A DNA stretch of 64,000 bases. Source: Vitis vinifera. Its lineage: Eukaryota; Streptophyta; Magnoliopsida; Vitales; Vitaceae. Made by a program: the position numbers and the translations under genes. The stretch is taken from contig NC_081816.1 in the NCBI RefSeq assembly GCF_030704535.1, positions 12,082,501 to 12,146,500 on the forward strand, written 5' to 3'. Every line of letters starts with the position of its first letter. Positions within the stretch are counted from its first letter, which is position 1. This document shows positions 1 through 12,961 of the stretch, one piece after another. Under the pieces are notes generated by a model. That model saw only the letters and a program-made list of their open reading frames with translations, was not told the origin of the DNA and ran no database searches.

Positions 1-1142
1 TGCTTCCTCATTCTCCAGCAAATTCTCCCACATATTTAATGATTATATTAATTAGTTCATACTAATTTGTATGAGTAACTACACAATATATTGAGTTGAC
101 TGTTAATCCATCTTCTAGTATTTCAATGTATGCAGTGTGAAAGTGGATCAATCACCTGATCAATCATTTCCCCTTGTCATTGGATCATTTGAAAGCTATT
201 GAATTCTTTCAAAGTTGCATGTTTGATTCTCACATTAAAGAAAATATCTAGAATTGTTGGGAAGGAAATGTCTAGACTTGTGCCATATTGGAGGCTTGTT
301 TTTGTGGCTATTCCTATTTCCCTTCCAAGTGAATGTAGTTGTACCCGTTCACCTGGCATTGCCAACTCCTTTCTTAACCTGTTGTACTTCCATGATGATG
401 TTCTGCACATGCACTTGTTTATTGCTTTTTAATCTGCTGGTATTGTTTGATATTTCTTCTTTACTAGAGCGTATTAGATGGCTAAATAAGGTTTCGAATA
501 GAAAATTCAGTGAGGCTGTTGGTTTGATGATGCACATTTTATTGGCACTTAGAGAAAATTTACTCAGAAGGGGCTGAATTCAGTCAGAGGAACATTATTG
601 ACAGTGAATGCAAAACATGCTCAGTAGTAGAGACTTTAAAATATTTCAACACTTCTAGCTTTTGTTCTACTCTGTTGTCTATCCAAACTTCCAGAAGATT
701 TAGACAGGCTGGGCTAAGATTCAATTCATTGTTTGTTAACACTTGCGTAATGCAGATCTGTTTTTGGATATAACCTGACGACAAGCCCTAAATTTCAAAG
801 ACAGAGCAGGTCTCCTTTTAAAAATCCATGACACCTGGAGTTAGAAATTGAGGCATCTTAACACAAGCTTGTGGTTATGCTAAGAATAAGTAATTTTGAG
901 GCTTGAAAACTATCAAAATGGTTGTTAGAGTGTCTCTTCCTTTGCATATGCATGCATTTGTTTTGTTCTTTACAAAAGGGTATACTCTTTTTTTTTTTAA
1001 TCAATAAAACTTTGGAATATTGATTCAAGATTCATTGTATCTGAATATTCTCTTAAACATATGAGAGACAGTGTAACAGTTGGTCTCATAGCTTATTCAC
1101 TTGTTCATGCTTCATCATTCATTGATCCATCTCTATTTATTG
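1..1142. other. Left flank, no recognisable gene
   Basis: About 1.1 kb of T-rich, intron-like sequence precedes the GARS relic. Open frames here are short and overlap on both strands, and none shows a family motif. It may be remains of the first exon or first intron of the GARS copy, but I see no transit peptide or convincing splice site. Confidence 0.5.
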
Positions 1143-2615
1143 GCTCCGTTGAAGATAGGGTGGTTGTTCTGGTCATTGGCAGTGGCGGAAGGGAACATGC
1201 TCTATGCTATGCCTTGAAGCGATCTCCCTCTTGTGATGCAGTCTTCTGTGCACCTGGAAATGCTGGGATTTCCAACTCAGGAGATGCCACTTGTATTTCA
1301 GACCTTGACATCTCTGACAGCTCAGCAGTGATCTCCTTCTGCTATAAATGGGGAGTAGGACTAGTTGTGGGGCCAGAGGCTCCTCTTGTTGCAGGTCTCT
1401 CAAATGATCTAGTTAAGGCTTGGAATACCCAGTTTTGGCCCTTCATCAGAAGCTGCTGCATTAGAAGGTTCCAAGAACTTCATGAAGAATTTGTGTGACA
1501 AATATGGGATTCCCACTGCTAAGATTTGTCTGTTTATTTTGATCTCAGTTACACAAGTGTGATGATTCCTTCCTTTTGTCCCCCCCCTTTTTTCTATTTA
1601 TGAAAATCAGAGCATGTTTGCTTGTTGCTGGCATTTTTATCATGAATATGATATGTCAGCTTGCTTCTATCAGTTTTGATCTTAATAAGGAGATGATGGG
1701 TGTCATTTTCTTCTCTGTTTTTTAGACTTTAGTACCCACAGTGATTGCTTTCGGTTTCATATTACCAGAAAGTTAGTGTGCTGCCTTAGTGCCTGTGCTG
1801 GTGTCAGAAAGCAATTTGTTGTAATTAGACTATAAGACTTTAGATTCTCCATGACCAGAATGTTTTTTAGATTTAATCTTTAGTCAAAGAGACTGCTTCT
1901 CTAACTACAATCCTGGACTGAGGTTTATTCTGGTGGTAGGGATCTCTTATGGACTTTATTAGCAGTTTCAGAAGCATTGTGAGGTAGTGAGCTTTGGACC
2001 CTTTTTTCTCCTTCTCTTCTTCTTCTGTATTTCATTTTGCTTGGGGCAGTCCAAGACTCCAATTCTATTCTGTCTTCATAGATTGTGATCCCCCTGGTGC
2101 TCTTTTGGTATATTATCTTTACATATAAAAAAGATCCATTCTAATTAATCCTTGACTAAGTGACTGGCATGTCTTCCTCACTCCATTTTTCTCATATTAA
2201 CATTTATTTGCTTTATCATTTATTTGTCAGCGCTTCTCCATAAAACACTCTTTACTAATGCTTTATTTGATTGCTGCAGTATCAAACATTTACAGACCCT
2301 GCTGCTGCAAAGCAGTATATTCAAGACCAAGGGGCACCAATTGTTATAAAGGCGGACAGATTGGCTGCTGGAAAAGGAGTTATTGTTGCTATGACATTGG
2401 ATGAGGCATGCGAAGCTGTTGACTCAATGCTTGTCAAAGGTGCTTTTTGTTCAGCTGGTTCTCAGGTCATTGTTGAAGAATTTCTGGAAGGAGAAGAAGC
2501 ATCCCTCTTTGCTCTGGTTGATGGAGAGAATGACATACCTCTAGAATCTGCTCAGGACCACAAACGAGTTGGTGATGGTGATACAGGGCTGAATACTGGT
2601 GGGATGGGAGCATAC
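1143..2615 (+). pseudogene. GARS (PurD) pseudogene, 5' part: N-domain and ATP-grasp exons
   Basis: Relic of phosphoribosylamine-glycine ligase, the second enzyme of de novo purine synthesis (plastid-targeted in plants). The first exon (about 1143-1523) shows the PurD N-terminal motif VLVIGSGGREHAL and the segment GPEAPLVAGL. The second exon (2280-2615) shows the ATP-grasp region with [26 protein letters not shown] and NTGGMGAY. An extra T at about 1420-1421 shifts the frame before the end of exon 1. The intron donor at 1524 reads AT instead of GT, while the acceptor (TTGCTGCAG at 2271-2279) is intact. Conserved positions are altered (ADG to ADR; AFG to AFC). The intron is kept, so this is a DNA-level copy. 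The gypsy element 2616-8409 interrupts it exactly after the GGMGAY codons. Downstream C-terminal exons are not found. Confidence 0.9.
2612..2615. repeat. Target-site duplication (left), gypsy chromovirus
   Basis: ATAC immediately left of the LTR is repeated at 8410-8413 immediately right of the second LTR. Removing the element and one copy rejoins the GARS reading frame (GAY followed by SPAP), which confirms the insertion point. Confidence 0.85.
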
Positions 2616-3167
2616 TGTCACGGACTTAGTTGTTTCCTAAGCTCGTGCGACACTTAGGCAAATCAAGACACTTGATCTTGCTAAGTCAGCCTTACCCCCG
2701 ACACTTAGCTTGCTAGGCTAAGATGCTCACGACTCGGAAGCTTGAGAAGTTGTAGTAGGCAACTTTTAAAGAATGAAAGCTCTTATTACTCAAGGAAGCC
2801 TTTACAAGTGGTTGGAAGCTCACTTGCTTGGTGCCTTGGCCAAATGAGGCCCTCACCTATTTATAGGCACCAATGGAACTCTCTAGAACCTTAGAGGGTT
2901 CCTTACAATTCATGAATATTCTAGAATGTCCTACACTATTCTATGTACAAGCCTATATACAAGAGACTTCTAGATTTCTCTAGAAAGCTTTGGACCCTTC
3001 TCATGCCTTCTTCCATAGTGTAGAGTTGTGTGGACTTCTCTAGGCATTTCTAGAACCTTCAACACTCTTCCCACTAGTGGCTAAGTGTGGATGTCTCCAA
3101 GGGTCTCTAGAAGCTTCTCACCTCCTATATAAGCCATGGGGAGGGTCATTTGAAGCATCTTGTGACA
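2616..3167 (-). repeat. 3' LTR of gypsy chromovirus
   Basis: 552 bp, TGTCAC...GTGACA termini, paired with 7858-8409. The four differences between the two LTRs are all A/G transitions. It is the 3' LTR because the element reads on the minus strand. Confidence 0.95.
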
Positions 3168-3180
3168 CTCTCCCCCACCT
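3168..3180 (-). other. Polypurine tract of gypsy chromovirus
   Basis: On the minus strand the 13 bases next to the 3' LTR read AGGTGGGGGAGAG, the expected plus-strand primer position. Confidence 0.8.
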
Positions 3181-6100
3181 AAGCCGCAGACGTCCTCGTC
3201 GCGTCTTCTGCCCGAAACCGCTCAATCTGCTCCTGGAACTGCCATAGTGCATTTGCTGGCTCCCAGCTAGCCTCACTTTCTGGTAGTCCCTTCCATTTCA
3301 CTAAGTACTCCGTAGTAGGAGGCACACCACGCCTTCTGATGATTCGGTCTGCAATGATGTGTTCCACTTCCTTGTCATAGGAGGTCACAACCGCTGTAGG
3401 TGCCCTCTTAGAAAGCCCTCGGCTTGGATCATCCTTGTCTTCGTGATATGGTTTCAAGTAACTCACGTGGAAGACAAGGTGAATCTTTAACCTTGGCGGT
3501 AACTCCACTTTGTAGGACACCTTGCCGACCTTTCCAAGTATAGGGAAGGGTCCTTCATACCTCCTCACAAGGCCCTTATGCATTGGCCTTAGGGATTTGA
3601 ATTGTTGAGGAAGGAGCTTGACAAGCACCATGTCTCCGACCTTGTACTCCGTGTGACGTCGCTTCTTGTCAGCCCACATTTTCATTTTCTTAGCGGCCTT
3701 GTCCAAGTATGAGCGTCCTATGTCAGCTTGCTCATGCCACCCCTTCGCGAACTTCAAAGCCGCTGGACTTCTCCCCGTGTAGCCTATCGTTAGCGTGTGA
3801 GGAGTTAAGGGTTGCTGCCCTGTGGCTAGCTCGAACGGGCTCTTGTTGGTCGCCTCACTCCTTTGCAAGTTGTATGAGAACTGGGCTATATCTAGCAACT
3901 TAGCCCAATCCCTCTAGTTGGCACTCACAAAGTGCCTCAAGTACAACTCCAGCAAGGCGTTCACCCTCTCAGTCTGCCCATCTGTCTATGGGTGAAAGCT
4001 GGTGGAGAAGTGAAGCTCCGACCCATAAGCTTGAAGAGCTCCGTCCAAAATTTCCCAGTGAAACGCGGATCGCGATCACTGATAATATACTTAGGCAATC
4101 CCCAATACTTGACTACGTGCTTTAAGAATAGTCTTGCCGTCTCCTCCGCAGTGCAGTCAGTAGGGGCTGCTATGAAGGTCGCATATTTAGAGAACCTGTC
4201 CACTACCACTATGATAGAGCCGTTGTCCTCTGACTTGGGCAGCTCGATGATGAAGTCCATGGTGACGCTGTCCCATGGGTGCTCCGCTATTGGTAATGGT
4301 TCCAACAGGCCTCTAGGCTGTCGTTGCTCCACCTTGTCTTGTTGACACACAAGACAAGTTCTCACGTAGGCCTCAACCTCATCCCGTATTTGAGGCCAAT
4401 AGTAAGCCGACTCGAGTAATGCCCTCGTGCGTCGTTGCCCTGGGTGCCCAGCCCACTTGGTGTCGTGGCACTCTTTAATTAGATTCCGTCTTATGTTTCC
4501 CCACTTAGGCACGTAGAGTCGTCTCCCCTTAGTGTAGAGTAGGCCATCCTCCACCCAAAACCGCTTAGTCTTCCCTTCATGAGCCAGGGCGATGAGGCTC
4601 TTGGCCACTGGATCATGTTGCAGTCCCTCCCTTAAAAGATCCATTATGTTTCCTTGGGGCTGACTTGTCATGGATGCTAATTCGGCTTTGCGGCTTAGGG
4701 CGTCGGCCACATGATTAGCACTTCCCGGCTTATACTCCAGGGTATAGTCGAACTCGGCCAGGAAGTCTTGCCACCTAGCTTGTTTAGGACTCAGCTTCTT
4801 CTGTGTCTGGAAGTAGCTAGTGGCCACATTGTCGGTCTTCACTATGAAGTGAGACCCTAGCAGATAGTGCCTCCAAGTGCGCAAGCAGTGGACGATAGCG
4901 GTCATCTCCTTTTCTTGCACCGTGTAACGCCTCTCCACGTCGTTTAGCTTGCGACTCTCAAATGCGATTGGGTGCCTTTCTTGCATAAGGACTCCCCCAA
5001 TAGCGAAGTCTGAGGCATCTGTGTGTACCTCAAAGACCTTAGTGTGGTCGGGTAGTGCCAACACTGGCTCTTCAGTCACAGCCTTCTTCAGGTCCTCAAA
5101 GGCTTGTTGGCACCTTTCATCCCATTCCCATGCCTTATTCTTCTTAAGAAGATCAGTGAGTGGAGCAGCCCTTCCCGAATAACTCTTGATGAACCGCCGG
5201 TAATAATTAATTAAACAAAGGAAAGATCTGAGTTGAGGTACCTTGGTTGGTGGATCCCACTCTTGGATGGCTTTCACCTTGCTATCATCCATCATTAGTT
5301 TGCCATCTCTGATGCGATGCCCTAGGAAGCTCACTTCCTCCTTAGCAAACGAGCACTTCTCCTTCTTCACGTATAGCTTGTTATGCCTCAAGATCTTAAA
5401 GACCTTCCTCAAGTGCTCTTCATGCTCCTTTAGAGTGTTACTATAGATGACTATGTCATCCAAGTACACCACCACGAACTTGTCCAAGTATGGGTGGAAG
5501 ATCTTTTTCATGAGGGTGCAAAACGTTGCTGGGGCATTGGTGAGTCCGAAAGGCATCACTAAGAACTCATATGAGCCATACCTGGTCACACATGTAGTCT
5601 TTGGCTCATCTCCCTCCGCAATCCTGACTTGGTAGTAGCCTGACCTTAAGTCCAGCTTCGTGAAGTACCTTGTCCTTCCAAGTTGATCGAACAAGTCAGC
5701 AATGAGCGGGATGGGATACTTGTTCTTCACCGTCACCTTGTTGAGTGCCCGGTAATCTATGCACATTCGTAGGGACCCATCATGCTTCTTCTGAAATAGA
5801 ACCGGCGCGCCATAGGGAGCCTTGGATGGTTGGATGAACCCCGCATCTAGCAACTCCTTGAGTTGTCTCCTTAGCTCCTCCAACTCGGGTGGTGCCATCC
5901 TATATGGCCCCATAGCAGGGGGCTTGGCTCCCGGCTCCAACTCAATCTTATGATCTTCCCCTCTCCTAGGAGGAAGTCTCTTGGGTAACTCGGGCGGCAT
6001 TACGTCCTTGAATTCATCAAGGACCCCCTCAATTTCCTTAGGCATGGGTTCTCCCGACCCATCATCCTTCTCTTCCTTCAGGGTGGCGAGGTAGGTCACC

Positions 6101-6819
6101 TCTTCCCTCTTTAACCCCTTCTTTACTTGCATAGCGGGTAACATAGGGGTCTTGAGCGTACCTTCATTGACCGTAGGGACCATGCACGACTTCTCCTCCT
6201 CTAGGATAACCATTGAGCGTAGGAAAGGTAGTGGCACGGCCTTGACCTTCTGTAGGAAGTCCATTCCTAGCACCATCTTGAAGTCGTCCATGGGTGCCAC
6301 TGTGAAGTCGACCCTTCCTTCCCACGAGCCGATGTGCATAGTCACCCCACGAGCTACTCCATGTGATGGCTTAGCGGCTGAATTGACTGCCTTGAGCCAT
6401 CCTCCTTCCTTGGATGCTTGGAGCTCCAGCCTTCTTGCCTCATCCTCCGAGACAAAGTTGTGAGTGGCACCTGTGTCCACCAGGGCCTTGGTGGCCTTCC
6501 CATTCACAAGGGCCTCCACATACATCAACCCTTTGCTTTGAGGCGTTTTAGGCATCGGCTTGGCCTTAAGGGCATTTAGGAGCTGCAATGATCCCATCTT
6601 AGCATCGCCTTCTTGCTCATTTTCCTCGATCATAGCATTTAAGGCCTTCCTCTTAGGGCAGTCCCGTGCCCAGTACGGACCATCGCACAGGAAGCAATTG
6701 GTCCTAGGCGTGAACTCCTTTCGCTTGTCCTTGCCTTTGCCATCCTTGCCACTAGGGCCTTTGCTTGATCTTTCTTTAGAGGTATGGCCTTGCGACCTCT
6801 TGTCTCCCCCACCTTTGGC
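3179..6819 (-). pseudogene. gypsy pol: PR-RT-RNaseH-integrase-chromodomain, broken
   Basis: Polyprotein for element replication, in the same frame as gag. The long open part (3961-6633, 890 codons) contains protease DTGA at about residue 53, RT with PFGLTNAP and YLDD at 390-393, RNase H starting near HTDAS (538), and integrase with a HHCC zinc region (723-763) and a catalytic Asp in TMDF (~793). In the following integrase catalytic core a single-base deletion near 4020 shifts the frame. Two Gln codons have become TAG (about 3992 and 3916). The remaining open frame (3179-3898) holds the integrase C-terminus and a chromodomain (about 3215-3367, motif LVKWKGLPESEASWE). Upstream of codon 1 of the long ORF lies the gag zinc knuckle. 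Confidence 0.93.
3215..3367 (-). other. Chromodomain at integrase C-terminus
   Basis: The motif YLVKWKG followed by SWEP is a typical chromodomain core. In chromoviruses this domain can target integration to particular chromatin. It sits at the very end of pol, about 12 residues from the stop. Confidence 0.85.
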
Positions 6820-7815
6820 CTAGTTACCCTTGGATGGTGGCTTGGGCTTGGAGGAGTCTCCCCTTCTATAATCTACTAAGGACTCGGCTACTGCCATGGC
6901 CGTGGCTAGGTCTTGGACACCACGTCTCCTCAACTCTTGCTCGGCCCAACTTTGCAAGTTGTCCATGAAGTTGAATAGTAGCTCCTCCTCAACCATGTTA
7001 GGTATCTCAAGCATAAGAGTAGAGAATTCTTTGACATACTCACGGATCGAGCCTGTGTGCTTGAGACGCTTCAAACTCTTCCTTGCTAGGTAAGCCACGT
7101 CTTCGGGATAGAATTGCCTCTTGATTTCTCTCTTAAAGGCATCCCATGTGTCTATGGTGCACGTCCCTCTCTCTATGTCGGCAAATCGTTGACGCCACCA
7201 TAGAGTAGCATTATCAGTGAGGTAAAGGGTCGCGGTGCGTACCTTAGTGGCTTCATCTGTCAATGCAATTGCCTCAAAGTAACGTTCCATGTGCCACAAG
7301 AAGTTATCTAGCTCCTTGGCATCCCTCTTGCCACTAAACGTGTGTGGCTTGGGCACCTCCACCCTTGGTGCCTCATGAGTGGCCATGACTCGTGCTGATA
7401 CAACGGTCTTATAGATGGCCAACTCTTGTCGAATCTCTTGGTCTCGGGCCTCCACTCGTGCAGTCAAGGCCTCCATCCTTGACTCCACACTAGCAAACAT
7501 GCTCATGACCTTGTCTTGGAAGGGCATGAACTCCTCGTGTGACACCGGCTGAACTTGCGAGACCAGCACCCCCTCGCGAAGGTCTTGGATCTGCTCCCTT
7601 AGATCCTCTAAGCCCTTCTCCATGCCTTACTTGATCAAGTCCACCCCTTCCTGGGTGTCTGCCATGGCTAGCTCCACCTTGGCTAACCTTGCCTCCATGT
7701 TGGCAACAACATCACGAGATGTATCCTTCTTACCTCTGCCCCTGCCCCGTGCAGTAGGCTCGGCCTCCCTCCCACGGGTTTGTTCGCTAGTCTCCTCCAC
7801 GTTAGAGCCCGACAT
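6641..7815 (-). pseudogene. gypsy gag (capsid and zinc knuckle), two in-frame stops
   Basis: Structural nucleocapsid protein of the element. I chose the start at 7815 (MSGSN) because it follows the tRNA primer site closely and a K/R-rich N-terminus follows. A TAA at 7627-7629 and a TAG at 6820-6822 interrupt an otherwise continuous frame. The segment 6823-7623 encodes the Retrotrans_gag fold (FSGKRDAKELDNFLWHMERYF; LWWRQRF; IREYVKEFSTL). After the second stop a zinc knuckle [13 protein letters not shown] is seen: the expected His is Tyr (CAC to TAC), so the CCHC knuckle is probably not functional. Confidence 0.88.
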
Positions 7816-7843
7816 GCTTCCCTTATGCCCAATTCGTAGCCAC

Positions 7844-7855
7844 GCTCTGATACCA
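7844..7855 (-). other. Primer binding site, initiator tRNA-Met type
   Basis: Minus strand reads TGGTATCAGAGC two bases inside the 5' LTR, complementary to the 3' end of plant initiator tRNA-Met. Confidence 0.93.
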
Positions 7856-7857
7856 CT

Positions 7858-8409
7858 TGTCACGGACTTAGTTGTTTCCTAAGCTCGTGCGGCACTTAGG
7901 CAAATCAAGACACTTGATCTTGCTAAGTCAGCCTTACCCCCGACACTTAGCTTGCTAGGCTAAGATGCTCACGACTCGGAAGCTTGAGAAGTTGTAGTAG
8001 GCAACTTTTAAAGAATGGAAGCTCTTATTACTCAAGGAAGCCTTTACAAGTGGTTGGAAGCTCACTTGCTTGGTGCCTTGGCCAAATGAGGCCCTCACCT
8101 ATTTATAGGCACCAATGGAACTCTCTAGAACCTTGGAGGGTTCCTTACAATTCATGAATATTCTAGAATGTCCTACACTATTCTATGTACAAGCCTATAT
8201 ACAAGAGACTTCTAGATTTCTCTAGAAAGCTTTGGACCCTTCTCATGCCTTCTTCCATAGTGTAGAGTTGTGTGGACTTCTCTAGGCATTTCTAGAACCT
8301 TCAACACTCTTCCCACTAGTGGCTAAGTGTGGATGTCTCCAAGGGTCTCTAGAAGCTTCTCACCTCCTATATAAGCCATGGGGAGGATCATTTGAAGCAT
8401 CTTGTGACA
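7858..8409 (-). repeat. 5' LTR of gypsy chromovirus
   Basis: 552 bp, partner of 2616-3167. It carries U3/R/U5 of the element; a TATA-like box is at 8099-8109. Confidence 0.95.
8099..8109 (-). promoter_or_regulatory. TATA box of the 5' LTR
   Basis: Minus strand reads CCTATAAATAG, a close match to the plant TATA consensus, inside the 5' LTR about 300 bp from its outer end. It is the likely element promoter; the start site is not defined. Confidence 0.55.
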
Positions 8410-9464
<1,055 letters not shown>

Positions 9465-10437
9465 TATAGACCCTCTATTTTGTCCTTCTTGCACATGTCC
9501 TATTATGTGTTCATTTGGTACTTTACAACAGCTCCTTGGTAGCCCATTGCTACTCATACTACTTACTTTTTTTTAGTCACCTTGGAGACTTTGGTTGAGG
9601 GATTCATCTAACCCCATTGTGACTCTTAGCAACCCTAATTTAGACTTAAGTTTTTCCTTCCTTTTTATGATAGCTTTTAGGTGCACTTTTAAGACACATT
9701 AGGCCTACCTAGGTCACTTAGACACACTTGGCCTATTAAGTACCACCTTAGGTCCATCTAGGTTCACTTAGGCTCATTTAAGTTACTTAGACTCATTTGG
9801 ACACCCTTAGGCCCCTTAAGACTCATTAGGCCCATCTAGGTCACTTAGGCACATTTGGCCCATTAGACATTTTTAATATGATTTGAATGACTTGCATGGT
9901 TGCATGGCTTGTGTGGCTTAGTTTTTATTAATTTATTTATTTTTATTATTATAATCACTTGTTTATTTACATTATTATAATCACTTGTTTATTTTTATTT
10001 GTTATCTTCCTTTTTAGATTATTTTTTCTTATTTTTTTAATTAACTTATTTATTTATTATTGTTTTATCGTTTTCTAATTTATTTAATTATTTATTTATT
10101 CATTCAATTATTTAATTTAATAAATTTCATGCTTTTGTAAGGAAACTTACCATTGGAGTTTAAGGAATGTGAGACTCTACTTGGAAGATGTTTTAGGGGA
10201 GTTTGAAATTTTGAGGATTGGTTTTGGTAAGGAAGATACGGAAGATGGGAGAAAGAAGGAAAAACAAGAGACCATTATTGGAGAAGGGATTCACATAGGC
10301 TACCACCAAAAAGTTTCCAAGGAGATCAGGGGTTTTTTTTTTTGTTTTTGGTGAGAAGAAGGCTTGTGCAGAAGGGAAACAAGAGGAAAAAGCTAAGGGA
10401 TGAGCGTTCTCCAAGGCTGTCATTGACACACAGGTTA
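9465..10437 (+). repeat. Element A, left part (head plus AT-rich block)
   Basis: Non-coding. It contains the shared family head, a run of 'cacttaggc' variants (9660-9870), an AT-rich Ttattta block (9925-10130), and then sequence matching 35580-35620 of element B. It is cut at 10438 by the Tekay-type element. Confidence 0.6.
10433..10437. repeat. Target-site duplication (left), Tekay-type element
   Basis: GGTTA left of the LTR; AGTTA at 20123-20127 right of it. One mismatch in five, consistent with an older Ty3/gypsy insertion. Confidence 0.65.
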
Positions 10438-12675
10438 TGTAATGAGCGGGTTTTTTTTAGCCACGTTGGAAATTCTAGTTTGAAAAGTCTTCTTTTGAAT
10501 GGTGGTTGAAGAGTAAAAAAGAAAAGTGTTTGGGGAACACATGTTAATTTTGGATTGGTGAAATTTGAATTATTTTGTTGGTCAACTAAGCAAGTTGAAA
10601 ATTTTGTGCCACGTCAACCTTATGGTAGAAAATTTCTTAGGATTTTAGAAATTGAAAATTTTCAGAAACGAAAATGAAAATTGAATTAATTAAAATTAAT
10701 TAGAATTAATTAAGTAAAAATTAAACTAAATTGCTTATTAATAAAATTGAGAAAAAATAAATTTTGGGTTGGTGCTTAATAAATTAATTTGTGTGTTGTA
10801 AAAAAAATGAAAAATGAAATGAATTGGAAATGAAACAAAGCAAATGGAAATAAAAGAAAAAGAAAATTAATTCAAATGGGCTTTTGGGAGTGGGTCGTAA
10901 CTGTGGATGGGTTAAAGGCCAAGAAAGGGGGTTGTGGTGGCTAGTGGCTAAATTAAAGAATAAGGAAAAAAAAAAGGAAAGGAGTTAAAAAGTGACAGAA
11001 GGGGGAGAGAGCCTTGGTGACTGTGGGAGAAGTCATCCCACCGGAACTTTGGCCGGCCATTTGGACGGCCGAACGACGTATGTTTCTCCTGAAATTTTGA
11101 GGTGTTCTACTTGACGAGAAGAACGATTCTACAGTGGCCGATTGTGATTTTAACGGTCGGATTCTTAGATCAGTGGTAGGAGAACCTAACCCTAAAACTT
11201 TAATTAAATGCATTTTTCCTTAGAAAAAATTGTAAATCTTGTCATTGTGAGTTAAGTAGGTAATATTAGTGCTATAGGAATTTTTTTGGATGATTTGGAA
11301 TTTTTTTGGAATTTTTGTAATTTCGGGAATTTCTTTTTGGTTGATAAATAATTGTTTTAGGTTGTTGAAAATTATTGAAATTGTTGAAAAATTCCGAAAT
11401 TGTGGTAAAATTCCAAATTTATTAATATGTGAATTTTTGAGAATTTGTTGGACAATTTTCGAAAATTTTATTGTGGAAAATTTATTATTTTCAAATATTA
11501 GAAATTATTAGAATTGTTGGAAAATTCCGAAATTGTGGTATAATTTCAAATTTATTTATATGCGAATTTTTGAGAATTTGTTGGAATATTTTCAAAAAAT
11601 TTTATTGTGGAAAATTTATTATTTTCGAATATGGGAAATTATTAGAATTGTTGAAAAATTCTGAAATTGTGGTATAATTTCAAATTTATTGATATGTGAA
11701 TTTTTGAGAATTTGTTGGAATTGTTGGGAGATTTTGGGATTTGTGGCATGATTGTAATTCCAATGATATTGGTGATATATGAATGAGAGTAATTAACCTC
11801 ATGGCATTCATTAGCATCATGGTTGTGTGAAAAAATGATAAAAAGTGTAAAAAGTGTATGAAATAGAAACAAAGAAAGAAAAAAAAATGAAATAATGATG
11901 AAAAGTAAAAGCCCATATGAGGCGAATTAAGAAGTGAGAGAGATCCTTAGGGTGAAAGACCCAAAAGTTTACCTCGGGAAGACTTCGAATGAGAAGTGTA
12001 TTTGGGTACGGACGCGTATCCTTCGGTGAAAACCCGAAAATGACAATGCATTGTATGACTGTGTGTCACACGTTCATATGCATTTCATTTAATTGTTGAC
12101 TATTGTGGAATTGTGTATAATTATAGACATTAATGTATGTGGCTTGATCAATGTTGTTGAAATGCTTCTTTTGTGTTCTTTGAAACTTAGTAATCCCTAT
12201 TATCTCTTGGGTATTAGGCACCCTACTGAGCAATGTGGAATGCTCACCCTTTCCTTTTTACATCTTTTTAGATGCAGATATCACTCCTGAGGATCCACAT
12301 GTGGGGTAGGGAGGACTTCAGGATGCTCCTGGAGCGGCCTAGTAGAGCGTATTGTATTTATTGTGTTTGTAGTATTGGGACTTTTTTTAGTAAACTGTGA
12401 ACTATGGATTCGTAATGAGACCCTAATTTGATTAAGTTGTTTAATTATGAACTTTTATTTTTGGACTCTAATGATAATTAATATATCTTGTTGCTTTTGA
12501 GAAGTGTTTGGGATATTATTAGTTGGTGAGAACTCTAGTGTGATGTATGTGTAGAAAAAAAAATCAGAGTGTTTTGGTTGACTGCCAGTGTGGAATAGGA
12601 GGAACCCTTAGAGTCAAACCTTTGACTTGGGGTCATGGGCCAAATTTTGGGTCACCTGGAATTTGGGTCGTGACA
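10438..12675 (+). repeat. 5' LTR, Tekay-type element
   Basis: 2238 bp from TGTAATGAGCGGG to GTCGTGACA. The middle has repeated AT-rich 'gaatttttgagaatttgttgga' modules (11290-11730). It matches 17614-20122 over its length with visible substitutions and small indels. Confidence 0.93.
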
Positions 12676-12678
12676 ACG

Positions 12679-12690
12679 TGGTATCATAGC
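12679..12690 (+). other. Primer binding site, Tekay-type element
   Basis: TGGTATCATAGC three bases after the 5' LTR. It matches the initiator-Met tRNA site except one G to T, a decayed site. Confidence 0.75.
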
Positions 12691-12961
12691 CAAGGTTGCA
12701 ATAATACCTTGAGGTCGGTGTTTGTGAGTGTTTGTGTGTATTGTTATGTTTTGTTATGTTATGATTTTTTTGTATGTGTTAGCTAACGAGCTGATTATTA
12801 ATTGAATTATTTAATTGTTGATTCTTGATGTTTGAAAAACCTTGTTTGAGATTGTGTGAAAGTGAAAGTTTTGATAGTTGTTGAAGTTGCTAAATGGTTA
12901 CATTTGAATTTGTTTTGCTCACCTTGGAAGTGTGGTTGAATTAGGGTTTGTTCAATTTGAA

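Larger units (their letters stand above)
2616..8409 (-). mobile_element. Ty3/gypsy chromovirus LTR retrotransposon, young, inserted in GARS relic
   Basis: Complete 5.8-kb element on the minus strand: 552-bp LTRs with TGTCAC/GTGACA ends, a primer binding site matching the 3' end of initiator-Met tRNA, gag, protease, reverse transcriptase, RNase H, integrase, a C-terminal chromodomain and a polypurine tract. Domain order PR-RT-RH-INT plus chromodomain places it in the chromoviruses; the clade within them is not certain. It is structurally complete but coding-defective: two nonsense codons in the gag region, one frameshift and two more nonsense codons in integrase, and a lost zinc-knuckle His. 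LTR divergence (4/552 by eye) indicates a recent insertion. Confidence 0.95.

Noticed and set aside
1173..1403. Open frame on the minus strand under GARS
   Set aside because: Antisense shadow of the PurD exon; no motif of its own.
6152..6463. Plus-strand open frames across 3709-7882
   Set aside because: Complements of the gypsy gag-pol on the minus strand.
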